From positions 403,857,389 through 403,921,388 of the forward strand of contig NC_081408.1 in assembly GCF_030272615.1 (NCBI RefSeq): DNA of 64,000 nt, given 5' to 3'. Positions 31,165-43,162 of the stretch are shown here, in pieces (within the stretch, counting starts at the first letter, position 1; each line of letters begins with the position of its first letter). The position numbers and the translations under genes were made by a program. The DNA is from Cryptomeria japonica (lineage: Eukaryota > Streptophyta > Pinopsida > Cupressales > Cupressaceae). The notes beneath the pieces are model-generated. The model searched no databases. It saw only the letters and a program-made list of their open reading frames with translations, and was not told the origin of the DNA.

Positions 31165-34081
31165 GACTAGTTCTTCCCATCCAGCCTTTGACCGCACTTT
31201 TGGGTATGCCAAAGATATCCTTCATCTTTATAGGTGCAGGCATTGAAGATGATGTCTCTGACTGCTACTTCTGTTGTAACAAAATTTTCAACATGTTCCC
31301 CTATTTAATTCATATCCAAAGTATTTGCACGGGCAATGTTAAGGGCTGCACTAAGTAGGGATCTGCAGTCGAAAATCCACTGGTCTTTATCCTTTATTAC
31401 CCCTATATCATCCACCACACTTGGGAATCCATGATTACCAATCCCCTGACACTCCTCATATTCAATTTTCAACTATGATGTGAATCTCTCATGAGTGCCA
31501 ATCAATTTTTTGACCTTGTTGATCTTTTTGTCACTCTGTGCCTTATCCTGCAGTAACATGTTTAACCTATCAAAAATCCTCCAGTTTGATACTGTATTAT
31601 CCATGTTTCTTTGGTAAACAGTCCATAATTCCTCTAGTATTTTTTGTAGATTCTCAAATCTTTTAGATAGTAAGACACACAATGTGTTTGTCCTTATGTT
31701 TTGCATTCTCTCCCTCAACTTCTTGTTTTCTTTGTGCAATTCTTCACACTTGTTTTTCAGTTTTGATTCATCTACTATCTGGGGTACAGGCTGGCCTCTG
31801 CTTCTTAAGAGTTCTATATACAATGAATTGTATTTTCCTATTTCTCTTACCAACATCTTCATATGTGCTTTATTTAATTTTGAAATGTTAATTCCCATAT
31901 CCATTGTGACCATGGGATCTACTTCACCAACCTTTAACTTCATCATGTGACTGAAATCCTTATCAACATCTATAATCTTTGGCCTCTTATTTGGAGGATA
32001 AAGGACCCATAAAAGCATGGCCTCATCATCTGGATCATATCTTGATCCAATAAAAATATTGTTCACGCCTTGAAAATCTAACTTGGAATCCTTTTTATCT
32101 GAATGCAATAAGCTATCAAAAATGAAAGATGCACTAAGGTCCCAGCCTAGGAAAAGAATTATTCCTGCCTCTATAAGAAGTTGCCTTCCCCTTTGAGGAG
32201 TCATGCCTTTAGTTTTCTAAGCATCTCCGCCTCATTTTCTAGGGTCACATCTGGCATCACTTCTCTTATCCTCTTTCCTTTGAAATGATACAAGAAAGAC
32301 TTAAACTCCTTTGATTTAATGAATTCATCATCAGACACAAAATTAGTATGCTCTTCTAGCCTAATATCCATATTGGCTTTCATCCTCGCAACAATTTGGT
32401 CTTGTGCTTTAGGTTCCTCCTCCTTTTTAGGCATTCTGAATCTCAAGACAGCCTCATTCTCGCCTGATTCACTTTCAGCTTCTTCTTCTTGTTCCATTTC
32501 CTGCAGTCTTTGTCTCTTTTCTTCCAATTTCTGGTTCAAATCCTAAAATATTTTCATAGCTTCTTCATATTCCTTGTTTCTGAAGTTGTCCAAGGCTTCA
32601 ACTTGCTCATGAAAATAGTCACCCAGATTCTGTCCTTTTCTGCTCTTGTGTATATAGCCCTCTGGGTCATAGTTTTGTGTACTTGTGTGCTCATAAAGAT
32701 TATAATCTTCTATTAACCTCCTATCAATAATTTCATACACCTTTGTGGATACAATGGTGAAGTCACCAAAATGCAGAGTCCCTGGTAGAAAAAACTTGCT
32801 TGTGGGCACCCCCAAAATGGTGTGCATTAGAGACACTCATTTGTCTCACAATCTCCAAGTAAGCAATTCTGTCAGACGCAGGCTTTGGTAGCACATAAAG
32901 AGCACCTTTTAATTCAAAAGCCCTAACATATGTTAAGTCCTGACATACATACCAATCACCCTAGTTATGATTCACAATTGTATCCTAATGCTCATGGGGT
33001 CTAAGAAATCATTTTATTTCTTCTAAAAATGATCCATTGAAAGAAAACCCAAAAGTTTTGTATAATGGTTGAACAAAAAACTCTTCAAATTTGACATAAT
33101 GAGATCTCATGAACCGATAATCCCATAGTGACACCCACAATTGAGTTGGTTGCTCCTGCCCATCTTTACCATGAACATTTAATTTCAAATATACAGGCCA
33201 CAAACCGTTGTGTCATCCATAAAACAAGATAATATGCATTAATAATGAATAAAACTTAAAAGATTTGTCAGGGTTATTATGTAGGCTTAAGAAACCCTCA
33301 TGCATCTTCTCGAAAATATAGTATCATAATCAAATTGTCTCGGCTCATGCATTTGTGTGTCTACAGCAAGTACTAATGGTCCTATTCGAGCCACATTTGG
33401 AACCTCAACTCCTCCCACTTGACCGTATGCCATATATGTATACTGCAAATACTGCTTGAAAATGTTGATATCAAACGGGGGCCCATCTTCATCTGTCAAC
33501 TTTCCTTTCTCAGCCTTATGTATGGCCAAATTCCACCCATTATATACAGTGTCCATATTCGTATATTTCATCTTCGTATATTCTTCTTCTAGTTTCTCAA
33601 AAGACAGAGGCACATCAGATTCGAAACCAAGACCAAAAACCTCATGAATGGTGGCCACTAAAAGGTGGATGAATACATCACCACTTGGCAATTGAATACA
33701 TCTTTTTCATGGCATTATAATCCCTAGCCAGTGTTTTCATCAATTGAATATTTACAAAGACATTAGGGACCACAAGTTTACCTAATCCAGTTGTCCATGG
33801 GTTTGAGATTGGGGTCGGCTTGCTTCTTCATGAATAATGATACAAGAAAAACTCGTGACCTTCCAGACATCACCAGTTTCCTTGAAATCGTCTTCTAGCT
33901 GGTCACGGATAGGCAAATTAGCCTTAGATCTTTGGGATTTAGCTCCTGGTGAGCTTATTTGTTCAATCATATCTTGATTTAACTTTCATTTATGCGCACC
34001 TTCTCCACCTTTAGACTTCTTTGAAGCACTCTCTGAAACCTCAGTGACCTTCCTTTTGCCCTTGGAACTAGAACCCTCCAT
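31165..34081 (-). pseudogene. Decayed long ORF of unknown function in F
   Basis: I do not recognise the protein. Minus-strand frames line up with few gaps from an ATG at 34081 to about 31165, suggesting a former product of roughly 900 residues. The N terminus is Lys/Ser-rich and basic (KGKRKVTEV, KKSKGG), like a nuclear localisation signal. The middle (33009-33691) is a globular-looking stretch with EVPNVARIGPLVLAVDTQMH and WVSLWDYRFMRSHYVKFEE. The C terminus (31473-32539) has acidic tracts and long Glu/Lys/Leu helices likely to be coiled coil. No RT, integrase or transposase motif is seen. A 243-codon segment is still open (31473-32204). Confidence 0.55.
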
Positions 34082-34379
34082 ATTTGAATCCTTCAAGCTT
34101 TCTGAAATTCAAATTTTTGCAGTTTAGTTCCACTTCAATCTCTCTGTTCGCTTCAATCTGCTATGAAAATTCCCTAAACCAACTTCTATATATAGATTTA
34201 ATACATCAGGGGAATTTACTCAATTTAAATGGTGTTGTGATTTGCCTCGTGCAAGCATAGACCTATTCGCTCCCTATATTAATAATGGCGGGTGGATTTG
34301 TTAAGATTGGGCTTTGCAATGGCTAGTCATCATAACTCCTCCTGATGATTCAATCATTTGGTGCCACCCATCCTTTTGA

Positions 34380-35290
34380 TCGGAATAGGTCTCCTCGATC
34401 ACTTCGTTGGGCATCGGTGTAGGTCATTTTCTCTTATTCCTATGATTATAGCTTCTCTGATGGCTCCACCTCCTAGCTAGGCTTTACCTTTACCTTTATA
34501 TCTCATCGGTGTATGTCATTCCAATATACCCTCCTTCTATCCCTCTGTGGCATTCTACCCATCGGGTATCGATATAACTCCAAACATGCTCCACCACAGT
34601 TTAAGTTATCCCAATGAGTCCTCCTTTGTATCCCGCATGTCGTTTGTTACATCGGGTCACCTTATCAGGTATCGGATGAACTTATTTTATGTTTCTCCGA
34701 TGACCCGATGTCATCGCCTTCTCACATGTGTATCCTTTTACTCCTCCAGTCTATCGGCATATGTTTCCCCGATGAGATCTCCTTGTTTGCACCTATATTT
34801 GCTTTCTCATCGCTTATCAGTGTAACAAAAGATTTATCCTCCCGATGTGGTGATGATATCCTGATGACTTCATTTTTTATCGGTGTAACTCATCCTGATC
34901 AAGTCTCCTTCTTCATGCCCATCTTGTCTTCCTCATCAGGTATCGACATAACCTAAAATACCTCTCACCGATGGTTTGAGTTACCCCGATGACTTGGTAT
35001 TTTCCTCCTTTTGGTATCGCCTTATTGAACTAAGACATATCGATGACACCGCCTTCGCCACCTAGCCCATCGGGTATCGGGATAGCATATGATGACACTT
35101 TTCGATGACCCGATGGCATTGCCACTGTCTACTTTGCATTCTCCTTCATCAATGTAGGTTATATCAATAGCCTCATCGGCTATCGGCACAATGCTTTTCT
35201 CATGCCCCTAATAGTGAATGTTATGTCGATGAAACCCTCCTTTTGAACTTCCTTTTGGTTCTCCTTTGGAGTGGTCAATCTGAGTCACAC
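34380..35290. repeat. CATCGG-rich region with inverted motifs in F
   Basis: Forward motifs of the type CATCGGGTATCGATATAACT occur at 34560, 34933, 35068 and 35173 in variant form. Inverse motifs of the type GTTACCCCGATGA occur near 34605, 34978 and 35218. Many shorter ATCGG/CCGAT words lie between. Pairs can form hairpins (for example 34560-34579 with 34603-34617). It is non-coding. Confidence 0.6.
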
Positions 35291-35714
35291 CGATAGGCTC
35301 TTTTATTGTTTCAGCTAGTCAGTCTTGTTGGGGTAACTTACATTGATAGCTCAAATTTGATAATTATGCTAATTAAGCTCTTCTTCATATATTGTTTATA
35401 CTTCCAATCCCCCATGGAAACTTCATATGTGCTAATAAGTGACAGAGTCTATCACATAGGCCCAAAGAATATCCTTATAAGGATCCCAATACTGTCATGA
35501 TGAAATTTCCTCATGTAGTCCATATTCAGTGCCAACCATTAACATGCCCCAGGGGTACTTGTCCAATTTGAAAATAGGTTTCAGTAGGATCTTTCTGATG
35601 ATGCAACATATCTCCTGCACATGCAATCCAGTAATAAATGCTCTTATGATGAAAATATACATATAAAACATCAAACAAATAGCACAAAATATTTTCCAAA
35701 AATATGTCCTAACA

Positions 35715-36720
35715 ATGTTGTTGACAGTAATCTTTATTTCAAAATTGATCAGAATAATATCTTAATTATTGAAATTTTTAATTGATGACATTATTTTTTG
35801 AGGAAATGATTCTCTATGTAAGAAATTTGTGAAAGAGATGCAGAATGAATTTGAGATGTCTATGATTGGTGAAATGAAATTCTTTCTGGGATTGCAAATT
35901 ACTCAGTTTGATAAAGGTATTTTCATATCTCAGTCTAAGTATGTGAAGGAATTGTTGAAGAAATTTGGTTTTGAGGATTCTAAACATGTCGGTACACCTA
36001 TGGTGACCGAATGTAAGCTGATAAAGGATGATGACTCTCCGAAAGCTAATCAGATGAGATATAGATCTATGATTGGTGGTTTGTTGTATTTGACTCAAAC
36101 TAGCCCTGATATAATGAATGGTGTGCATCATGTTTCTATATTTCAAGCTAATCCTAAGGAGTCACATGTTACTGCTATAAAAATGATATTCAAATACTTG
36201 AAAGGAATAGTTGATTTTGGTTTGTGGTATTCTAAGAATGGTGACTTCACTTTGAGTGCTTTTACAGATGTTGATTGGGTAGGTGATCTTAATGACTGGA
36301 AGAGCGCTACTGGTGGTGCATTGTTTTTGGGAAAGAAGTTGGTTTCTTGGGCAAGTAAGAAGCAGAATGTTATTTCTTTATCTACTATAGAAGCTGAATA
36401 CATTGTTGTTGCTAGCAATTGTACTCAAGTAATTTGGATAAAGCAGATGTTGAAGGATATAGGAGTTATTTATGATGAGCCTATTGCTATATATTGTGAC
36501 AGTTCAAGTGCTATCAATATTTCAAATAATCCGATGTTGCATTCCAAGACAAAGCATATATCAATCAAGTTTCATTTCTTGAGAGAGAAGGTGAATGAGA
36601 AAGAAGTCAGATAGGAGTATGTAACTACAAAGGAACAGATTGCAGATATCTTTACGAAGCCTTTGCCTAAAGATACTTTTGAGTATCTCAGAGAGAAATT
36701 AGGGGTGATTGCCCCTCCTG
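35715..36720 (+). pseudogene. Element D RT C-terminal part and RNase H
   Basis: RT resumes with VDSNLYFKI near 35722-35750 and the catalytic DD at about 35780-35790, where the Val before it reads Ile and a stop lies in one frame. The 261-codon frame (35829-36614) gives EFEMSMIGEMKFFLGLQI, YRSMIGGLLYLTQTSPDI, then RNase H FTDVDWVGDLNDWKSATGG, SLSTIEAEYIVVAS and IYCDSSSAINISNNP. A stop near 36614 precedes the tail QIADIFTKPLP (36636-36668). Confidence 0.87.
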
Positions 36721-37032
36721 ATGAGAATTAAGGTGCATAGATTTGCATTAGTTCGGTGAACTTCACAAAGATATTTTATGCTCCAGATTGATGAGTGTGG
36801 CTACTACTCAGGGGGAGTAGTCAATGTCCGTGTTGGTAGTTCAGATGTTCAGATTTTTGGGGAGAGAAACCTAATTCCTGAGCCTTTGTCACTAATGTCA
36901 AAGGGGGAGAGGAGGATGAGAAAAACCCTGAAGTATTTTGAGAGCTGATCCTTGTGATTTTGAGGAAGATTGTTATGAGTTGATTTCTTTCTTTGCATTG
37001 ATTTTTTTTTCACATTCATATGTTGACATCAA

Positions 37033-37068
37033 TGCCAAAGGGGGAGATTGTGCCAAAGGGGGAGATTG
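37033..37068 (+). repeat. Duplicated polypurine tract of element D
   Basis: An 18-bp unit, TGCCAAAGGGGGAGATTG, stands twice in tandem (37033-37050 and 37051-37068) directly before the 3' LTR. Other elements here have it once. Confidence 0.85.
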
Positions 37069-38122
37069 TAGAATATTGGCTGATATGTTATCATTGATTT
37101 GTTATCATTGATGTCAACATATGTGGAGATTGTTGATGAGGAGATTATTGGAAATTTTTTTGTGTATTCAAGTATTGCAGTTTGATTAGATGAGTTGATG
37201 CAGTTTAAATGGTTTTTGGTATGTTGTTTGTAGATGGTTCATTCCCATTTGTAGAGGTCCATGTGAGGATTTGATCGAGTTATGTGATCCGGTATTGAGG
37301 ATGTTATGCAGTTGTTCATGTTATTTGGTATTCTGGTTTGTGCTCTGTATTGCTCTGGAATTGCTATACCTTTGGTTGTAGATATGTGGAATGTGTTTTG
37401 GATGTTGATGTGTGTCCTCAGTTAGCTTGGTTCATAATTTGGATATCCACAAGTGAATCTTTCAGGTTGACAATTAGTTATGTTGATGTTCTTGAGCTCC
37501 AGTAGAGAAATGATGATGATTCTGGTGATCCAAGTTGTTGCAGTTGTTGTGATGCAATTCACATTTCTTGTGAATGTCTTTTGATCGTGTTCTATGCGTA
37601 TTGGTGGTTCGCATTGATTATTGTGCACGTTATTGAATATTTTCCTTATCCAGTGATGTTCTTCGTGTTATGTGATATTCTTGGTGGTTGTAGCGTGTTG
37701 TGGATGATTGAGGCGTAATTGTTGGAGGTGTTGTGTGTTTGTCACGTTGGAGCGTGTGAGGATATTATTTTGTAATTTGTATTGAGGGTTTAGCCAACCT
37801 TGAAATACAAGTTGAAGGGTTTCTATAAATATATGTAATAATCATGTAAGATGTATGTTTGTGAGTGGCTGCGTTGTATATGTGAGTAGATGATCGAGTT
37901 GGATGTGCGAACAAGTGATTTGATCTTCCAAAAGTGTGGAGAAGAGAAGTGTTGCAAAGCAGACTATGTGCTTAACCAGAACTATACTCAAGCATATGGA
38001 GATGTTATTTTCATAGTTCATATGATCTGGATTGTAGTCTGAATGTTTTGTAAGTTAGTGAGACTTCCTGTAAGGCATTGAGACTTCCTGTAAGGCAGTG
38101 AGCCTTCCCTTAAGGTTGTAGT
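37067..38122 (+). repeat. 3' LTR of element D, truncated by G
   Basis: Starts TGTAGAATATTGG and follows 21025-22135 of the 5' LTR, with a TATAAATA at 37824-37831. Compared with the 5' LTR it has an extra 13-14-base repeat near 37087-37112 and one extra ACTTCCTGTAAGGC unit near 38075. It stops at 38122. The rest, including the hairpin, should lie beyond the window. Confidence 0.86.
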
Positions 38123-39233
38123 TGTTGGAATCAATGAACACTAAGAGGGGGGGTGAATCAGTGGTTTATAAATAGAAAACTTATCAAGCTAATTTTTTAA
38201 CCACTATATGCATGAGAAAGTAATTGAAGTGTAGAAACATAAAATGGACAACCACGTAACCATATCACCAAAAAATTTACGTGGAAACCCATAAAAGGAA
38301 AAACCAAGATTAATATACTATGTCTAGTAGTAGAACAATATTACAAAAAGGGGAATGCACTTGCATTCAGGCACACTGCCTAGAGCTCACTACTCAATTC
38401 CAAAAGGGCTACAACCCAGAGGAAGGCTCACTGCCTTACAGGCTAATACAAAAATGATTACAATGTTAACTGAACTAAAGTGTAGCATCTAACTATGCCA
38501 AAATACAGTTCCGGTTATGCTCTGATTGTCTCCTGCAACTGATCTATCATTCTGCTCTGTCACATATCGAAGTAATAAAATCATCACCAAACATACAAAT
38601 TCGCTCACACAGACTTCCTTCGCTTATCACACACCCCAAAATGATTAACAAAGTCAATCTTATATATCTGCATCACCAAAAGGAATCAATATCCATGTCG
38701 GCTTTCAAAAATTGCATAACACACAACATGAAATGTGTTTCACCAAGTCGGCTCCATCCAATCATAAATCCCAAAAGTGGACCAAAAAAACATGCTAAAA
38801 TGCTTCCCATAAGTCAGCCCAATCATCTCAAACATGAAACTAATCACCGAAATTATCTCAAGAAATCCGCAACATATGTTACTCCAAAATAGCTCTGCCC
38901 TAACTAAATTCCTGGATACTGGAGCTCTAAACTTGTACACAATTCAACACCAAATATTAGGATCATGAGATAATTTGTCTTGAACCTTGAACCAACTGCC
39001 TTGATCACCACAACCCAAAATACATCACCAAAATTAAGATGTGCACCATGATCTCATGCTCTACCAATAACTGTGTTCCCTCTTCTAGACTTATGCCTTA
39101 TGAGAAAAATGACTTTCGGTAAACCAATTCTATGTACATCGGATGTGATCTGCAAACTAATTTGCCATCAATGACAACCCCTGAACAACTATCATGTATC
39201 AATCATCACCAGAACAATGTCTCTTGCCAAAAA
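38123..39233 (-). repeat. 3' LTR of element G
   Basis: About 1.1 kb. On the minus strand it begins TTTTGGCAAGAGACATTG after the purine run and ends TTAGTGTTCATTGATTCCAACA-like text. The left flank GTAGT (38118-38122) is the likely target duplication half. Confidence 0.72.
38281..38306 (-). promoter_or_regulatory. U-rich internal-loop hairpin in the G LTR
   Basis: Minus strand TGGTTTTTCC...GGGTTTCCAC: a TGG/CCA lower stem, T5 facing T3, and an upper CC/GG stem. Confidence 0.5.
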
Positions 39234-39234
39234 T

Positions 39235-39246
39235 CTCCCCCTTTGG
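39235..39246 (-). other. Polypurine tract of element G
   Basis: Minus strand CCAAAGGGGGAG, in the same ATCAATGCCAAAGGGGGAGA context as elements D and H. Confidence 0.75.
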
Positions 39247-39440
39247 CATTGATGGCAACACTGTGAAAAATGAATTGTACACTCAATACTTCAAGATTTA
39301 CAAATTTAAAAATTTACAAAGAATATACAAGCTCCCCCTAAGAATTTACACCATTTTTCACTCAACTCTCTCCCCCTTTGATAGCAATGCCAAAGATAAA
39401 TGATCCGCCAAAATTGATATACAAAGGTATGTATAGTTGT

Positions 39441-41711
39441 TCACAAAAATTTGAAGATGTCTGTAAAAATTGTCCTAAGGGATAGCAAATGTTTATCCTG
39501 TGCTTTCCTCAAGCTCTCCAAAATGTCAATCATCTCGCTGAAAAGATAAGCAAGTGTTTCAGCTCCTCTTCTATCTATTGGAACATTGAAGTCCAGAGCA
39601 TCCTTAGCATCTTGCATACAAAAAATTAAAGAATCTATTCGGGGAGTGATAAGACTCCTTAGCTCAGACACTCTACCCAAAACTCTATCATTTTCATGGT
39701 TTAGACTCTTGATTTTATTCAGTATACTCAAAACTTGGGGTTCAAAATTTCTAGCCGGAGCAGATTGTGGTGTGTATGTCTATGATATACTTGCTAGCTG
39801 ACCTTCACATTCCCTTATTTTCTTGTCAATATCTATAGTGAATTTGAACAAAATCATACATGACTTGTATATCCAACCACCTCCATCTAATGCATCTTGA
39901 ATACTCTTCATAGCAGTAACTAAGGTTGCCATATCATCTTCGATCATCTTCAAAAATGTTTTCAACCTCATAGCATTAAACTGATTCAAAACTTCAATAT
40001 TTGCTACCTTCTCCAAAGATTCAAAATGAGAACCAATAACACTTAACAAACCCTTGAGCTTACCGGAGGGATCAGATGTATCTAGTTTGAAAGATGGCAT
40101 AATCTTCTCCAACATATCCCCTGCCAATGATATTAATTCCTTGTCTGCACAATGGGACTTAAGCAAGTCCTCATTGGCTTTGGCTTGAGCTAGAGTTGTC
40201 AATTTAAGTGCTTGAATGGGAGATAAGGTACTCAAGTCAATCATGCCTTGACTAAAATCATTTGAATCAATAGCAACTTGTTTCCCTTTATCAGAACCAA
40301 TGTCTCTTGCCACTGTTGTCAGAGCCTAACCTTCCTTCTCCTCTCCTTTCTCCTTATCTGCATTTTTTGCACCTTTCTCACTATCACCCTTATCCTTCTC
40401 CACATTTAATCTCCTTAGCTTCTTTTTCTGACACAACTTCTATAATAGGACGTTCATGTATAGGATCACCAAAGGTATCATTTGCATCATCAGCATTATC
40501 AACTAGAGTTTGATCATTAGTTTGTCCTTCTAGAGTGGCTTTCTCAGGTGATTGATCCTTTTGCTTATCGAGGACAGTTGTATTTACTTCTGGAATATAT
40601 GTGTCTTGAGTTGGTTCTTCTGGATTCACATCAACCCTCTAATCTATCAAAAATTGTCTTAAAATTATTTTGGTTTCCTTTATCACCTCATCTTTCTTCC
40701 CTACCATAAGCTTATTCACCCTCTACTTGCTTCAGAATCTATCCTTGGCAAGTTTCAATAATCTAGTGACTTCATCTCTAGAAATAACTAAAGATAGATT
40801 TACTAGTACATATTATTTTATTTTGTCATCTTCTAAGCTAGTTGTATGCCTTCTTGCATCCAAAATGTCATATAGGCCTTTAGGAATCATAGATGCAAGT
40901 TCTAACAATGCCTTACTATAGACATCTATATATTCTACAATTGCTTCTTCAACTACCCTTTGTTCCTTACCATCAAAATTTTCATAGTATGTAGATACAT
41001 TATTCAGATTCCCATCCTTAATAATCTCATCAATTAACTCCTTCAAAGTCAATGGGGGCACTATTCCAAATGTTCCTTCAATATTACCAGATTTCAGAGT
41101 GGCATCAATCTTAGATTTCTGCTTCTTTCTCGCTCCGTCCTTACCAGATGATTCAGGTTCTACCCTTGACTTCTTTGTTTGTTGAACTCCATCAGATTGT
41201 GGCTTCTTCACCACTCTAGCATATGTGGTTGTATTTTTCACCTCTCTAACTACTTCATCAGATTATGTCTCTATGTCCTCAGCAGTGGCAGTAACATATA
41301 CTCTTTGAGGTTTCTCCTTCTTCCTCTTCTTCGTCCCATCGATTGATGATGTAGATTGTGATTTGGGTGGAGGAATGGGCTTCTCCACACAGGAAGTACG
41401 TGCAGACTGAGACTTTTTTGGCTTGGCCTACTTCAGAGGGGTGGAAACAAGATTAGTCTTCTTGGCCTTTTCCATATCTTCCTCCTTCAGAATGTTTTGC
41501 TCTCTTGCCCTTTGCACAACCTCCTTTGTTATACCCATTTGTCTGCTAGATCCTCTACCTCTTTCCTTAATTTCCTCTTCCTAGCAGGTCCAGTGAGCTT
41601 CTTCTGCAAATCAAGGTCTTTTTCTTGACAATAATTGAACCTATCCTCCTTATCATCGACCGGTTGACTCAACAAATGTTGAGCATATGCATCAAGTGTG
41701 GTGGCATCCAC
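39441..41711 (-). pseudogene. Decayed ORF of unknown function in the 3' part of G
   Basis: I do not recognise the protein. Consecutive minus-strand frames at 41529-41711, 40813-41241, 40390-40629, 39780-40313 and 39441-39731 look like pieces of one former product of 600-750 residues. Seen: a Lys/Arg-rich segment (RKKQKSKIDATLK), an acidic Asp/Glu/Asn-rich segment (QTLVDNADDANDTFGD), then helical text without motifs known to me (LTTLAQAKANEDLLKSH, IDSLIFCMQDAKDALDF). It lies between the missing pol region and the 3' LTR, where plant elements sometimes carry an extra ORF. Stops separate the pieces. Confidence 0.5.
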
Positions 41712-42256
41712 CTCATTGTTGGCATTTGCATGAAGATTGTATTAATGATATGTTATGTTGTCATTGATGTCAATTAACCGGTAATGATGTTGTTGATATT
41801 GTTGTAATATTGGTACTGTAACTGGTAGGAAGAATGTGTGGAGTGAATTGGTAACCGATGTAAACCCTATCTATTGATGTAACTGGTAAACCCTACCTGT
41901 TGTTTTTTATAAACCCTAACCGATTAAGTTTGGTGAATTGGTTATATTGGTTTATGTTCTGATGATGAGCGGTAATGATTATGACACATATGATTATTGT
42001 ATGAAGACAATTTGAAGAGATTTTGGCAACTTGATGTAACATTTTTTGTCTAGGGAATGAGCAAATGTATTGCATCTAATGCAAAGTGCATGATAAGTTA
42101 CTAAGTTTGATGAAGCGGTGATCAAGGAGCGGTCAAGTTTTTCTTGATTAACGTGCAGAGATTGCTATGTAATCCAATGGTCATACTTGAACCAGTTTAT
42201 TTGTAATCTCTATGAGAATTAGGTTTTTGTTGTGTTACCGACCTGATTGATTTGTT

Positions 42257-42263
42257 TATAAGG
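42257..42263 (+). promoter_or_regulatory. Candidate TATA box of the H 5' LTR
   Basis: TATAAGG followed by TCGATGA, identical to the A LTR site and 476 bp upstream of the hairpin. Confidence 0.5.
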
Positions 42264-42732
42264 TCGATGAAGTTGTTTAGTTTAAAGAGTTGGCAAAGAG
42301 TTAGCAAAGATCAGTTGAGTGTGTGGTTGCCAAACCGGATGATGTATTTGCAGTTTGAGTAAAGGCAGATAGGAGCATGAAATGGATCTGATCAAGAAAG
42401 TGTAGTGCTATTCAGACATATCAGAAAACTCTTGTTGTTTTCTAACAATTGCAGCAAAATTGAAATCCCCTAACCGGGTAAGCTCTAACAAATTTGGTGT
42501 TATTCAAATCCTCTAACAAGGTGATCCATTAGCTTGGATTTTTAGTACTCTACTGAGGTTACTCCTTACAGGGTATTGCTTCTAACAAGGCATTCTAGTC
42601 AATCCCTTAACCGGGTGATTCCTAACAGGATCAGTTCTTAACAGGTTTTTTGTAAAGCTTTAATAGGCTAGGTTCCTAATAGGGCGAACTTCAGAAGAGT
42701 TCAGATAGTTATCTTGTGGGTCTCATCTCACC

Positions 42733-42759
42733 GTGGTTTTTACCTATTTGGGTTTCCAC
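42733..42759 (+). promoter_or_regulatory. U-rich internal-loop hairpin in the H 5' LTR
   Basis: GTGG/CCAC lower stem, T5 facing T3, CC/GG upper stem. Confidence 0.58.
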
Positions 42760-43094
42760 ATCAAAAATATTTGTGTCAAGTGGTGAATGTTTTTGTGGTT
42801 ATCTTTCTTATAGTTGATTTACTTAACTACTTAACTACTTTGATAAGTCATGATAACCAAAAGTATTGAGAAATGAAGAAGTTGTTTACTGTTAATTTGT
42901 TGTAACAGTCAACCGATTTATCTTATGAGTTTTTATCTTGACAATGGTATTACATTGATAGTCTTAAGTTTACTTTGAGAGATTGATTTTTGAGATTGGT
43001 GAAGTTTGTATCAGTTTTTCTATCTACTGATTAACCTCACCCCCCCCCCTCTTAGTAGTTGACCAGATACTTATTCTTTCATCATACCATCAAT

Positions 43095-43107
43095 TGGTAT
43101 CAGAGCT
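43095..43107 (+). other. Primer-binding site of element H
   Basis: TGGTATCAGAGCT, 2 bases after the LTR end. Complementary to initiator tRNA-Met. Confidence 0.87.
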
Positions 43108-43162
43108 TATCAGGTCCTCTAAGGTCTTAGTCTAACAGCTTGAGGTAAAGATCTTACACGTC

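Larger units (their letters stand above)
30135..35714. mobile_element. Insertion F of undetermined class, within D RT
   Basis: The two ends lie exactly where D RT is broken. They start TGTTGGTTCCCAAAA and end CCTAACA, a TGTT..AACA pair as in LTR elements, but I cannot find a matching second LTR copy. No terminal inverted repeat longer than a few bases and no clean target duplication are visible (GTTCT left; ATGTT or GTTGT right). Inside are a long decayed minus-strand ORF and a CATCGG-rich repeat region. It may be an LTR element that lost an LTR. Confidence 0.65.
21025..38122 (+). mobile_element. Ty1/copia element D, split by E, F and G
   Basis: 5' LTR 21025-22447 and gag up to 23273, then E. 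Gag to RT runs 27831-30134, then F. RT to RNase H and the start of the 3' LTR run 35715-38122, then G. Each interruption falls inside a conserved coding or LTR stretch that resumes on the other side. D sits in a LINE RNase H (left flank CAATG). The rest of its 3' LTR is predicted beyond the window. Confidence 0.9.
38123..41716 (-). mobile_element. LTR element G, 3' part, inserted in the D 3' LTR and cut by H
   Basis: Read on the minus strand: internal ORF region, polypurine tract (39235-39246), then a 3' LTR ending ...ATTGATTCCAACA at 38123. The LTR carries the conserved copia-type hairpin, so it is probably a copia relative. Pol and the 5' LTR are not in view; they should lie right of the window, beyond H. 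Confidence 0.75.
41717..43092 (+). repeat. 5' LTR of element H
   Basis: 1,376 bp, TGTTGGCATTTGC...CATACCATCA. Its first 238 bp match 59702-59939. It is similar overall to the A LTR. A telobox-like AAACCCTAA lies at 41911-41919. Repeated TAACCGGGTGATTCC-type text occurs near 42470-42640. Confidence 0.88.

Noticed and set aside
30135-35714. Helitron or DNA transposon identity for F
   Set aside because: No TC...CTRR ends, no Rep/helicase or transposase motif and no terminal inverted repeat beyond TGTT/AACA. Left unclassified.
39441-41711. Envelope protein gene
   Set aside because: The position fits, but no signal peptide, membrane segment or cysteine pattern could be seen in the frames.
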